Assembly: GCA_045807725.1 (NCBI GenBank)
Contig: JBJMGV010000108.1
Coordinates: forward strand, 25,646-89,645
Origin: DATENM01 sp045807725
GTDB taxonomy: Bacteria > Acidobacteriota > Blastocatellia > UBA7656
DNA: 64,000 nt
Direction of reading: 5' to 3'
A program made the translations under genes and the position numbers. Of the stretch, positions 38,774 through 45,442 are shown in pieces. The notes beneath the pieces are model-generated. The model was not told the origin of the DNA. It did not search any database and was given only the letters and a program-made list of their open reading frames with translations. Each line of letters opens with the position of its first letter. Position 1 is the stretch's first letter.

Positions 38774-39361
38774 TTACTTGTTGCGCGCGACGAGATTCGA
38801 GTGGATGATCCACTTGCCGTCAACGAAGCCGCCGACCAGCGTGTAGGTGTCTGTCCCCGAATCCGTCCGATAGCGCCAGTTGCGGAAGAGTTTGTCGGGC
38901 GGCTTCTGTTCGACTTCGACGCGGCTGTAAGGCAGGTCGGCGACCATGCGGGCGAAGGCGGCGGTGTCTGTGTCGCTTGCGGACGAACGCAGCACGGCGG
39001 GCAGCAATGTGTTCAGCCGCGTTTGCGATTCATTGCGCGCCTGCGCCTCATGGTTGGCGGCGGCGGTCGTGGCTTTGAGTTGTTGCTGACACTGATCGCC
39101 GGCAGTCTTCAATGCTGCGTTCTCGTCGCTCAAACGGCGCTTGTCGGATTCGCTCTTTGAATAGAGCGCGTAACTCGACGACACCAGAACGATGACGCCC
39201 ACGAGCGCGGCGACCGCAATCATCAAAGCCAGAAACAACCAGCGCCGCTTGGCCGCTTCGTTCTGCTCGATCTGTTCGCGGATCGTGTCAACGTCGCTCT
39301 GGGTGTAAGAGACGACCCACTGGCGGTGGACCGACGGGTGCGGAGGATTTGCTGTGACCAT
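38774..39361 (-). CDS. Single-pass membrane protein with coiled coil
   Basis: A 195-residue protein with a short cytoplasmic region, one transmembrane helix (WLFLALMIAVAALVGVIVLV), then a periplasmic coiled coil (residues about 75-125, rich in E, Q, A and L). The C-terminal beta-rich domain has SGTDTYTLVGGFVDGKWIIH. The function is unknown. The start at 39361 has a perfect AGGAGGG three to five bases upstream; an in-frame ATG at 39439 has none. It is monocistronic. Confidence 0.6.
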   Translation of the reverse strand: MVTANPPHPSVHRQWVVSYTQSDVDTIREQIEQNEAAKRRWLFLALMIAVAALVGVIVLVSSSYALYSKSESDKRRLSDENAALKTAGDQCQQQLKATTAAANHEAQARNESQTRLNTLLPAVLRSSASDTDTAAFARMVADLPYSRVEVEQKPPDKLFRNWRYRTDSGTDTYTLVGGFVDGKWIIHSNLVARNK

Positions 39362-39909
39362 AAGCCCTCCTTGGAGGGATGAAGCTTGGTAAACCTTCAG
39401 GAGCAAGTCCACGAAGGTACATGTTACACCACCGCGCAAGGGGCACGCACCAACAGGAAGTAACTGTTCCAGGGCAAACGCATCTAATTTTCCAGCAAAA
39501 TAAGGGTTTCAGTCTCTTGGACTTCTACGCCAGGTACAACAACGAGCAAATTTCTTAGGCTTTTGGCAGTGATTTGAATTGACGAAATTGCTCGAAAAAT
39601 TGAAACCCTCGCTTTTATTAGGAATTTAGATGCTCTTGCCCTACCTATGCATCCATCCGCGCTACTGCATCCTGCACGCTCTGTGATATGTTTTACGCCG
39701 TCATTTAGCTGCGATTAACTCGGTTTATGGTTATTATTGGAAAGAGCGTATATTCCATAACAGAGCACGGCGCGGCGGCGCAGAGAAGAGTTGTTTGTTG
39801 GGGAGTCCTGTTGCCACAAGTATCTTCACGCCGCGTTCAAGGCGATTGCCAACAGGGTTGGGGATGATCCGGGAGGCGCGGCGAAGCCATTCGGGATGGG
39901 AGGACGAGC
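39362..39909. other. Intergenic region ahead of the glycosyltransferase
   Basis: About 550 bases. It holds a spaced 9-bp inverted pair (AGGGTTTCA at 39503-39511 and TGAAACCCT at 39601-39609) and a TATATT box at 39749-39754 that may serve the gene starting at 39910. I see no gene, tRNA or insertion sequence. Confidence 0.35.
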
Positions 39910-41220
39910 ATGGGTAAAGATGTGAGCGTTCTCATCATCAGTCCAGAATACCCGCCCTTCTTACTCGGCGGACTTGGCACACACGTTTACGAATTGACCA
40001 GGGGGTTGGTGCGGAGAGGCGTCAAGGTATTTCTTTTCGCGCACAACCCTGGCCGCAACGAGATCGTTTCTGAAGGGTCGCTGACGGTCTGCTACTTTTC
40101 AATGCCGGGGTTTAATCCTTTGCAGGGGCTTGCCGAAAGAGAGATGGACTTCAACGACCTCAGGGCGCTCAACCGCCTGCTCATCGAAAAAGCGAAGGCG
40201 CTCTTTGCGCAGCAGATCAGGCCGGTTGACCTCATCCATTCGCACGATTGGTTTGGCTTTAACGCCGGGCGTGAACTGCGGCGAGCCTTCAGCGCGCCGC
40301 TGATCAACACAATGCACATACTCCACAACCCTTTCGTGAAGTGGTGGGGGAAGCCTATACCGTCAGCCATCGTCAAAGTGGAATCCGCCGTCTGCACGGA
40401 GTCGGACCTCGTCATTACGGTCAGTCAGGCAATGAAGCAGTCGATCATCCACTCTTATGGCTCCGACCCGAAGTCCGTGCGGGTCATTCATAACGGCTTT
40501 GAACCTGAGCCGCTGGATCAGCAACTCGCGATGGAGAGCCGAACGTCTTTACGCAGCCGAGTCGCCCCAGCCGGAGAGAAGATCGTCCTGTATGCGGGGC
40601 GTCTCGTGCCGATGAAGGGCGTGGAGCAATTATTGTTGTCGGCCTCGCGCGTCACCAAAGAGTTTGCGAACGTCGTCTACCTGCTCTGCGGTCGTCACAC
40701 CGAGGACGCGTACGCCTGGAAGCTGGTCAAGCTGGTCGAGAGCGACGCCAACCTGCGCAACAAGGTCAAGCTGCTCGGCTGGCAATCACGCGAGCAGTTG
40801 CGGGCGTTCTACAGCATCGCCGACATCGCGGTCGTCCCCTCCAGATTCGAGCCGTTCGGTTACGCGGCCCTTGAAGCCATGGCAGCGAACGTCCCGGTCG
40901 TCGCTACGGATGTTGGCGGACTCTCGGAGATACTGGCGGGGAACACCGGCGGGCTGCTCGTTCCCCTGGTGACAAGGCCGGACGGCCAGCGGCACGCCGA
41001 CATCGAGAAACTGGCTGAAGCGCAATTGACGCTGCTCAGGAACCCCGCCCTGGCCGACGAGATGGCAAGGGCCGGGCGGCAGCGCGCCGACACGCAATTC
41101 CCAGTCGATAAAATGGTGGACTCGACCCTTGAAGCCTACCTGGATACGGCGCGGGGCGGGAGGATTCGACGCCCGCGTCGCCAGCCGAGCGCGGCGGCGG
41201 GCAATGCTAACGCCGAATGA
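39910..41220 (+). CDS. Glycosyltransferase family 4 (GT-B) protein
   Basis: A 436-residue GT-B-fold glycosyltransferase. The N-terminal domain opens VLIISPEYPPFLLGGLGTHV, the Gly-rich loop typical of glycogen-synthase-like and Hpt-type GT4 enzymes. The C-terminal domain has VLYAGRLVPMKGVEQLL and the catalytic EX7E motif in SRFEPFGYAALEAMAANVP. It transfers a sugar from a nucleotide donor; acceptor and sugar are unknown. The C-terminal tail is Arg/Ala-rich and unconserved. A GGGAGGACGAGC ribosome-binding site precedes the ATG. It is the last housekeeping-type gene before the defence island. Confidence 0.88.
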   Translation: MGKDVSVLIISPEYPPFLLGGLGTHVYELTRGLVRRGVKVFLFAHNPGRNEIVSEGSLTVCYFSMPGFNPLQGLAEREMDFNDLRALNRLLIEKAKALFAQQIRPVDLIHSHDWFGFNAGRELRRAFSAPLINTMHILHNPFVKWWGKPIPSAIVKVESAVCTESDLVITVSQAMKQSIIHSYGSDPKSVRVIHNGFEPEPLDQQLAMESRTSLRSRVAPAGEKIVLYAGRLVPMKGVEQLLLSASRVTKEFANVVYLLCGRHTEDAYAWKLVKLVESDANLRNKVKLLGWQSREQLRAFYSIADIAVVPSRFEPFGYAALEAMAANVPVVATDVGGLSEILAGNTGGLLVPLVTRPDGQRHADIEKLAEAQLTLLRNPALADEMARAGRQRADTQFPVDKMVDSTLEAYLDTARGGRIRRPRRQPSAAAGNANAE

Positions 41221-41278
41221 GATGACGACCGGAAAAAGCGAATGTGGCTATTCTTACTTTTACGCAAACGTGCTGAAG

Positions 41279-41434
41279 TTGAAGCGGCGGGCAGTCACGG
41301 CGCATTACTTTGATGTAATGCGAATCCCCGTGCGGCGGGGTCGCGGCTTCAGCGAAACCGACACGGCCAACAGTCTTCCCGTCGCGATCATCAACGAAGC
41401 GCTCGCCAAAATGATTATGGGATTTGACGACTGA
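41279..41434 (+). pseudogene. Fragment of a MacB/FtsX-type permease (ADOP-like)
   Basis: An in-frame segment reads RRAVTAHYFDVMRIPVRRGR and continues FSETDTANSLPVAIINEALA. This is the periplasmic core signature of the MacB-type permeases abundant in Acidobacteria (pattern VTPGYFxxMGIPLLRGRxF, VAIINExxA). Full proteins have around 800 residues; only about 50 are left, without transmembrane helices or start. It is a remnant, and it marks the left border of the defence island. Confidence 0.65.
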
Positions 41435-41468
41435 CGAATTGCTGTATGTAAGCTGTGTAACAATTGAG

Positions 41469-41496
41469 TTGACAGTTTAAATCGGCGTTCTATACT
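41469..41496 (+). promoter_or_regulatory. Candidate sigma-70 promoter of the methyltransferase operon
   Basis: A perfect TTGACA (41469-41474) and TATACT (41491-41496, 5/6) are separated by 16 bases. It points rightward to a small open frame and the methyltransferase. Confidence 0.55.
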
Positions 41497-41510
41497 CCAG
41501 ACAGAGGAAT

Positions 41511-41660
41511 GTGAAGTTCTGGCGCTACACCCCGGACGATTTCAACCGTCCGCGCCGATTGCCCGAAGACAGCCGGATTATTTGTTCAGTTAAGCTCCCG
41601 TTGGTTTATGCCGTCATGAAGCCTTTGCATAAGGAAGCCGCCTTGCCGTATCCGTCCTAA
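41511..41660 (+). CDS. Possible 49-residue protein
   Basis: A GTG at 41511, five bases after AGAGGA, opens a 49-codon frame to TAA 41658-41660, directly downstream of the promoter at 41469-41496. The product starts VKFWRYTPDDFNRPRRLPED and has no recognised family. It could be a leader peptide or small regulator. The evidence is only position and the ribosome-binding site. Confidence 0.25.
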   Translation: MKFWRYTPDDFNRPRRLPEDSRIICSVKLPLVYAVMKPLHKEAALPYPS

Positions 41661-41675
41661 CCGAGAGGTCAGAGT

Positions 41676-43094
41676 ATGCCCGGCGTATCAGACACCGCTG
41701 TTAAGATCGGCCAAACTAACCGGCGGAAAAAAACGTGTAAGCGAGAGGAGGCGGATTGGTCCTTCGCCAATCTGAAGCCATCGCAAACCTTGTGGGGGCC
41801 GCATGGCTACCATCGCTACCCGGCCAAGTTCATTCCCCAACTGGTGCGCCGCCTGATTGAAGGTTATTCGACGGCTAATTCGCTTGTCGGCGATCCATTC
41901 CTCGGTTCGGCGACAACCGGCATAGAAGCCCTTCGTAGTGGCCGCGCCTTCTGGGGGGCCGACATTAATCCGGTGGCGTTACTGATCAGCCGAGCGAAGT
42001 GTCATCCGGTAGACCCACAGGAGATTAAGAATAGTTGGCGAGATTTAGATCAGCGACTAGAAGGCTTACCGCAGGTCGGCAGGCGCGCGCTGACCGCGAC
42101 TGAGAAATCCGCCATACAGGCAATCAACGTTTCGCGGGCCAGCCACGAAGAGCGACTGGCTTATTGGTTCCCGGCGGCACAGCAAGCCGTCCTGGAGCGA
42201 GTGCTACAGGTGATTGTCGGTTTGCGCAATCCCCCCATCCGCACGTTTTTCCTGTGCGCTTTTTCCAACGTTCTGCGCGGCTGCTCGATCTGGCTGAGCG
42301 GCAGCACGAAGCCGCAGAAGGACCTCGCCAAGATACTCAGCGACCCTGTGGACAGCTTCCGCCGCCAGGTCCGTGATATGCTCCGCCGCAACGATCTTTA
42401 CTGGGCCGATTTGACCGGCGCAGGCATCAATCCATCGACGGTTTCCCGGCAATGTGTCGTCGAGTTTCAAGATGCGAGGCAGTTGCAATTGTGCGATGAC
42501 CAGCTCGACTTGATCGTTACCAGCCCGCCTTACGCGACCTGCTACCAGTACCTCGAACTCCATCAACTGACGCAACTCTGGTTTGAACGGCATCAGCTTA
42601 TTGATTCAAATGATCTGCGTCACGCCTGCATTGGCGGCAAGGGCATCTCTACGCGTGAGCGCTCCACCGCCAGCGTCTCAAGCGGCTCTAAAACCGCTGA
42701 CGATGCGCTGACCAAATTGGCCGAGCGACGCCAAGGTTCTGTGGCCAGCGCCGTGGATCGTGAAGTCCGCGCGCTGCGATATTACTTCCAGGATATGCAG
42801 GCGGCCATTACCGAGATGGCTCGCGTTACGGCGAGGGGCAAATACCTCGTCTTGATAATCGGCGATTCATGCAAGCGCGGTATCAACATCCCGACATCGG
42901 CGGCGCTTTCCGAGATGGCCGCCGCTTGCGGCTTCGATTTGCGGCGAAAGATCGTGCGCCAGGTCCCGGCGCGTGTCCTCGTCAGCACCAGGGACAAGAA
43001 GACGGGCCGCTTCTCGTCCGCCGAGCAGAGCGACACACGAGCCTATCCCGAAGAGGACATTTTGATTTTCAGGCGCGCCGCAAACAGGTATTGA
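41676..43094 (+). CDS. DNA methyltransferase (N4-cytosine or N6-adenine type)
   Basis: A 472-residue amino-methyltransferase. The SAM-binding motif is in VGDPFLGSATTGIEALRSGR near residue 72, preceded by the typical WGPHGYHRYPAKFIP. The catalytic motif is TSPPYATCYQYLEL near residue 284. The order (SAM site first, catalytic site later) and the TSPPY variant fit N4-cytosine or N6-adenine enzymes. A target-recognition region is likely between them or after them. No restriction endonuclease gene is recognised next to it, so it may be an orphan enzyme or part of a system whose partner is unrecognised. It is followed after 16 bases by a sigma-like gene and probably shares its promoter at 41469. 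Confidence 0.85.
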   Translation: MPGVSDTAVKIGQTNRRKKTCKREEADWSFANLKPSQTLWGPHGYHRYPAKFIPQLVRRLIEGYSTANSLVGDPFLGSATTGIEALRSGRAFWGADINPVALLISRAKCHPVDPQEIKNSWRDLDQRLEGLPQVGRRALTATEKSAIQAINVSRASHEERLAYWFPAAQQAVLERVLQVIVGLRNPPIRTFFLCAFSNVLRGCSIWLSGSTKPQKDLAKILSDPVDSFRRQVRDMLRRNDLYWADLTGAGINPSTVSRQCVVEFQDARQLQLCDDQLDLIVTSPPYATCYQYLELHQLTQLWFERHQLIDSNDLRHACIGGKGISTRERSTASVSSGSKTADDALTKLAERRQGSVASAVDREVRALRYYFQDMQAAITEMARVTARGKYLVLIIGDSCKRGINIPTSAALSEMAAACGFDLRRKIVRQVPARVLVSTRDKKTGRFSSAEQSDTRAYPEEDILIFRRAANRY

Positions 43095-43110
43095 GGAGTA
43101 GCGAAACCTC

Positions 43111-43737
43111 ATGGACGAAAGCGCCTTTCAACAGCCGACGGCCCAACAGCTAGCTGCCTTTGCGCAAGGTGATCCGATTGCCAAAGATGAAATCGCTCAT
43201 CTGGTCTTGCCGCAACTGGCCCGCTGGGCGTGGAGTCGTTATCCGAACCTGCCACGCGATGAGGTGCAAAGCCTCGTCAATCACGCGCTGGCGGAAATTC
43301 TTAGCCATCACGAACGCTATGATGCGGAGCGATCCAGCTTCACTACCTACGCCATTCACTTAATCAGGCTGCGGCTGGCGAGCCTTTACCATGCCTTGCA
43401 GAGAATCAAAGCGTTTCAGGAGTCAGCGCGCGAAAATCCGGCTCAATCTGTGTATAACTCTACAGACACGGTAGAGATGGATCGGCGCATCGAGCGCGAT
43501 CAGTTTTTCGGCGCGGCGGTCAAGCGGCTGGAAGGCGCGGAGAAAGAGTTTCTCCGAATGATCTTGCAGGGCGAAAAGCGGCAGGAGGCATTCGTTCAAG
43601 TCCTGGCTCGTTATAGTCTGAGCGAGCCGGCGGGGCGAGAAGTAAAGAATGTGAAAGCGAGACTGCTACGCAAGCTGCAAGCCTTAGCCGGCGAGATGGG
43701 ATACACGGCCAACAATTTCTTAGACACGCGGGAATAA
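43111..43737 (+). CDS. Sigma-70 family-like (ECF-type) protein
   Basis: A 208-residue protein. Residues about 30-95 resemble sigma region 2: the run of LARWAWSRYPNLPRDEVQSL, HHERYDAERSSFTTYAIHL and IRLRLASLYHALQR matches the -10 binding helices with the typical RYDxxRSSFxTYA core. The C-terminal part has a helical region-4-like segment (EKEFLRMILQGEKRQEAFVQ and KNVKARLLRKLQAL). It is a divergent sigma factor or sigma-derived regulator. It sits 16 bases after the methyltransferase stop and 3 bases before the -35 of the toxin promoter, so it may control the island, which is inference. Confidence 0.65.
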   Translation: MDESAFQQPTAQQLAAFAQGDPIAKDEIAHLVLPQLARWAWSRYPNLPRDEVQSLVNHALAEILSHHERYDAERSSFTTYAIHLIRLRLASLYHALQRIKAFQESARENPAQSVYNSTDTVEMDRRIERDQFFGAAVKRLEGAEKEFLRMILQGEKRQEAFVQVLARYSLSEPAGREVKNVKARLLRKLQALAGEMGYTANNFLDTRE

Positions 43738-43740
43738 AAG

Positions 43741-43770
43741 TTGACAATTTATCAATTTTACTTTTACACT
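43741..43770 (+). promoter_or_regulatory. Promoter of the toxin-antitoxin locus, with a palindromic overlap
   Basis: TTGACA (43741-43746) and TACACT (43765-43770) are 18 bases apart. The -35 is embedded in the imperfect palindrome TTGACAATTTATCAA (43741-43755), a plausible site for self-regulation by an MqsA-like repressor. It lies immediately after the stop codon of the sigma-like gene. Confidence 0.5.
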
Positions 43771-43833
43771 ACATTTTGTCCGTAAAGCAGGCGTGAAGTA
43801 TGTGATCCACCAATCCAATGTAAAAGGAGATCA

Positions 43834-44139
43834 ATGGCTAAGCCTGACAAGCTTCTTCCTGAGGAAGCCAAACGGATAATCCTTTTGATCCTTGAGCAAG
43901 GATATGTTGAGTATTCTCATCATTGCCTGAAAGACTCGATGCCCAGGCGGCAGGTTACGATGCTTGATGTCGTGAACACATTACGGAAGGGACAGATCGT
44001 GCGGAATCCTGAATGGGATGAAGAGCATCAGAACTGGAAGTATCGCGTGGAGGGAGTTGATAGTGAGGCAGATGAATTAACCGTGATCACGGTGATATTC
44101 ACCGCCGACCTTACTTTGTACATCGTCACGGTGTTTTGA
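43834..44139 (+). CDS. DUF4258-family toxin-like protein
   Basis: A 101-residue protein of the DUF4258 family. It has the N-terminal YVEYSHHCLKDSMPRRQVT, the middle segment LDVVNTLRKGQIVRNPEW, the strand WKYRVEGVD and the C-terminal strands LTVITVIFTADLTLYIVTVF. DUF4258 proteins are small, resemble RelE/MqsR-like RNases, and are often encoded next to YgiT/MqsA-type zinc-finger antitoxins, as here. An AAAAGGAG ribosome-binding site lies four to five bases before the ATG. In typical loci the antitoxin gene follows at once. Here 287 bases containing a CRISPR mini-array separate them. Toxicity is inferred, not shown. Confidence 0.75.
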   Translation: MAKPDKLLPEEAKRIILLILEQGYVEYSHHCLKDSMPRRQVTMLDVVNTLRKGQIVRNPEWDEEHQNWKYRVEGVDSEADELTVITVIFTADLTLYIVTVF

Positions 44140-44185
44140 TAGAGGAGGTCTCTCAGCATTAGTTGAATTGAAATATTAAATAGGA

Positions 44186-44204
44186 GCGGCTCCTTTGGGG
44201 CCGC
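44186..44204 (+). promoter_or_regulatory. GC-rich hairpin between toxin stop and mini-array
   Basis: An 8-bp stem with one T-G pair, GCGGCTCC (44186-44193) and GGGGCCGC (44197-44204), encloses a TTT loop. No T tract follows, so it is more likely an attenuator, RNA-processing guide or mRNA-stabilising structure than a terminator. It stands four bases before the first CRISPR repeat. Confidence 0.45.
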
Positions 44205-44207
44205 CGG

Positions 44208-44434
44208 TTACGCGTCGAACCACTGTGGGATTGAAAAGTCACAGAATATCCAGTTAGCGAGCGATATGCTCGCCGTTGAATCGAACCACTGTGGGATTGA
44301 AACGCGGGAAACCACGCTGATTCGATCTCGCCGGTCGGACGTTGAATCGAACCACTGTGGGATTGAAAAAGGCTCAGAAACGAAGGGGAAAGCCATTAAA
44401 GCCGCATTGAATCGATCCATTGTGGGATGGAAAT
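44208..44434 (+). CRISPR. Three-spacer CRISPR mini-array inside the toxin-antitoxin locus
   Basis: Four copies of the 30-nt repeat used in the main array at 61208. Repeat 1 (44208-44237) has lost its first seven positions and ends A instead of C. Repeat 2 (44274-44303) is intact. Repeat 3 (44340-44369) ends A instead of C. Repeat 4 (44405-44434) has five changes (positions 2, 12, 16, 25, 30). Spacers are 44238-44273 (36 nt), 44304-44339 (36 nt) and 44370-44404 (35 nt). Spacer 1 contains the perfect hairpin GCGAGC-GATAT-GCTCGC (44257-44273). The orientation matches the main array and the flanking genes, so the array would be transcribed with them. Repeat 4 overlaps the start codon of the antitoxin gene. 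There is no AT-rich leader of the main-array type in front. Confidence 0.95.
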
Positions 44435-44942
44435 TAAATGTGACATTTGCGGCGGCTCAACCGAAGTACGTGATGGTCAGACGTATCACTACACGGAATG
44501 CGGTCTGGATAACGTGTACCTTGAGAACATTGAGTTGCGTGTATGCGCGTCGTGTGGAACGGCAACGCCACGCATTCGGCGTCTGCTTGATTTACATGCG
44601 ACTATTGCTCGTGCGGTCGCCTTGAAGCCGGGGCCGCTCAATGGCGCGGAGGTTCGTTTCTTGCGCAAACATCTTAGCCTGAAAGCGCGAGAGTGGGCCA
44701 CACTGCTCCGCATCGATCAGGCGACGCTGTCCCGCTGGGAAAATGGCACCCAACAAATTGGGCCGCAAGCCGACACGCTGATTCGCCTGCTCTACTTGCG
44801 CGTGTTTGAAGAAAGAGAAGGTAAGCGGATACGAGAAGCCGTCACCGAACGGCTTGCCGCGCCGACAAACGGGCAACTCAAAGCAGCGATAGTTCGAGTC
44901 AATATGGATAATCCTGCCCTCTACTCATATCAGCGCGCCTGA
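44427..44942 (+). CDS. MqsA-like antitoxin (zinc finger plus XRE helix-turn-helix)
   Basis: A 171-residue protein with the YgiT/MqsA layout. The N-terminal zinc-binding domain has CDICGG (residues 5-10) and CASCGT (near 40). The C-terminal XRE-type helix-turn-helix starts GAEVRFLRKHLSLKAREWAT and LLRIDQATLSRWENG (about 95-109). MqsA-type antitoxins bind their toxin through the zinc domain and repress the operon through the helix-turn-helix. The start MEIKCDICGG is typical for the family. The ATG at 44427-44429 lies within the fourth CRISPR repeat and arises from a T-to-G change at repeat position 25. No in-frame ATG exists upstream before a TAA at 44397. There is no good ribosome-binding site upstream of it. 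Confidence 0.85.
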   Translation: MEIKCDICGGSTEVRDGQTYHYTECGLDNVYLENIELRVCASCGTATPRIRRLLDLHATIARAVALKPGPLNGAEVRFLRKHLSLKAREWATLLRIDQATLSRWENGTQQIGPQADTLIRLLYLRVFEEREGKRIREAVTERLAAPTNGQLKAAIVRVNMDNPALYSYQRA

Positions 44943-44995
44943 ATGTTGACCAGTGGCCTATTGGATTGGCCTTGGAGAGGAGGACAGTAGTAAGC

Positions 44996-45364
44996 ATGGC
45001 CATCAGCGACCATACTGGCGACGAAGAGATTATGGCTTCGTGGTACGCCGATGTGGCAGATGAGCCGGGCTTTGTCGGCTACTGGCTCGGCCTGTTGCGC
45101 GAGCGGCTGGAGATTACCGTACTTGAGCAGCAGAACGAATTGGGCGTCGATGAGCAGGCGTTTCAACGGCTGCAATCCATGCCGCTGCCGCGAAATCAGG
45201 CGGTCGCGCGCGATGCCCATCGCATTGCCGAGCGCTGCCATCTGAAGAATCCGATGGCCTTTGTGCAGGCCATGATTCTGGCGCACAGCCTTGAGCGCAC
45301 GGCAGATCACACGGCAGTTCAGGAATTCTATCAGGCCGCCTTTGATGAAGAAGAGTTGGAGTAA
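44996..45364 (+). CDS. Protein of unknown function in the defence island
   Basis: A 122-residue, probably all-helical acidic protein (starts MAISDHTGDEEIMASWYADV; later LERLEITVLEQQNELGVDEQ-like helices and FVQAMILAHSLERTADHTAV). No family is recognised. The ATG at 44996 has GGAGAGGAGG upstream. It lies 53 bases after the antitoxin stop and 78 bases before an ImmA/IrrE-type peptidase gene, so the three may be cotranscribed. It could be the partner of the peptidase, but nothing in the sequence proves it. Confidence 0.55.
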   Translation: MAISDHTGDEEIMASWYADVADEPGFVGYWLGLLRERLEITVLEQQNELGVDEQAFQRLQSMPLPRNQAVARDAHRIAERCHLKNPMAFVQAMILAHSLERTADHTAVQEFYQAAFDEEELE

Positions 45365-45442
45365 CTAGCGCTACCATATCAGATCGGTTGCGTGACGGCG
45401 ACGACAAGTCGCCGCGCTCCATCATTCGAGGGAAGGAAGGCG

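Noticed and set aside
43741..44404. CreTA-like base pairing of a mini-array spacer with the toxin promoter
   Set aside because: I compared the three spacers by eye with the promoter at 43741-43833 and saw no convincing match, so I do not claim a CreA-type mechanism; a computed alignment allowing mismatches would be decisive.
44208..44625. Open frames through the mini-array, including the one at 44266-44625
   Set aside because: They read repeat sequence and then run out of frame through the antitoxin gene.
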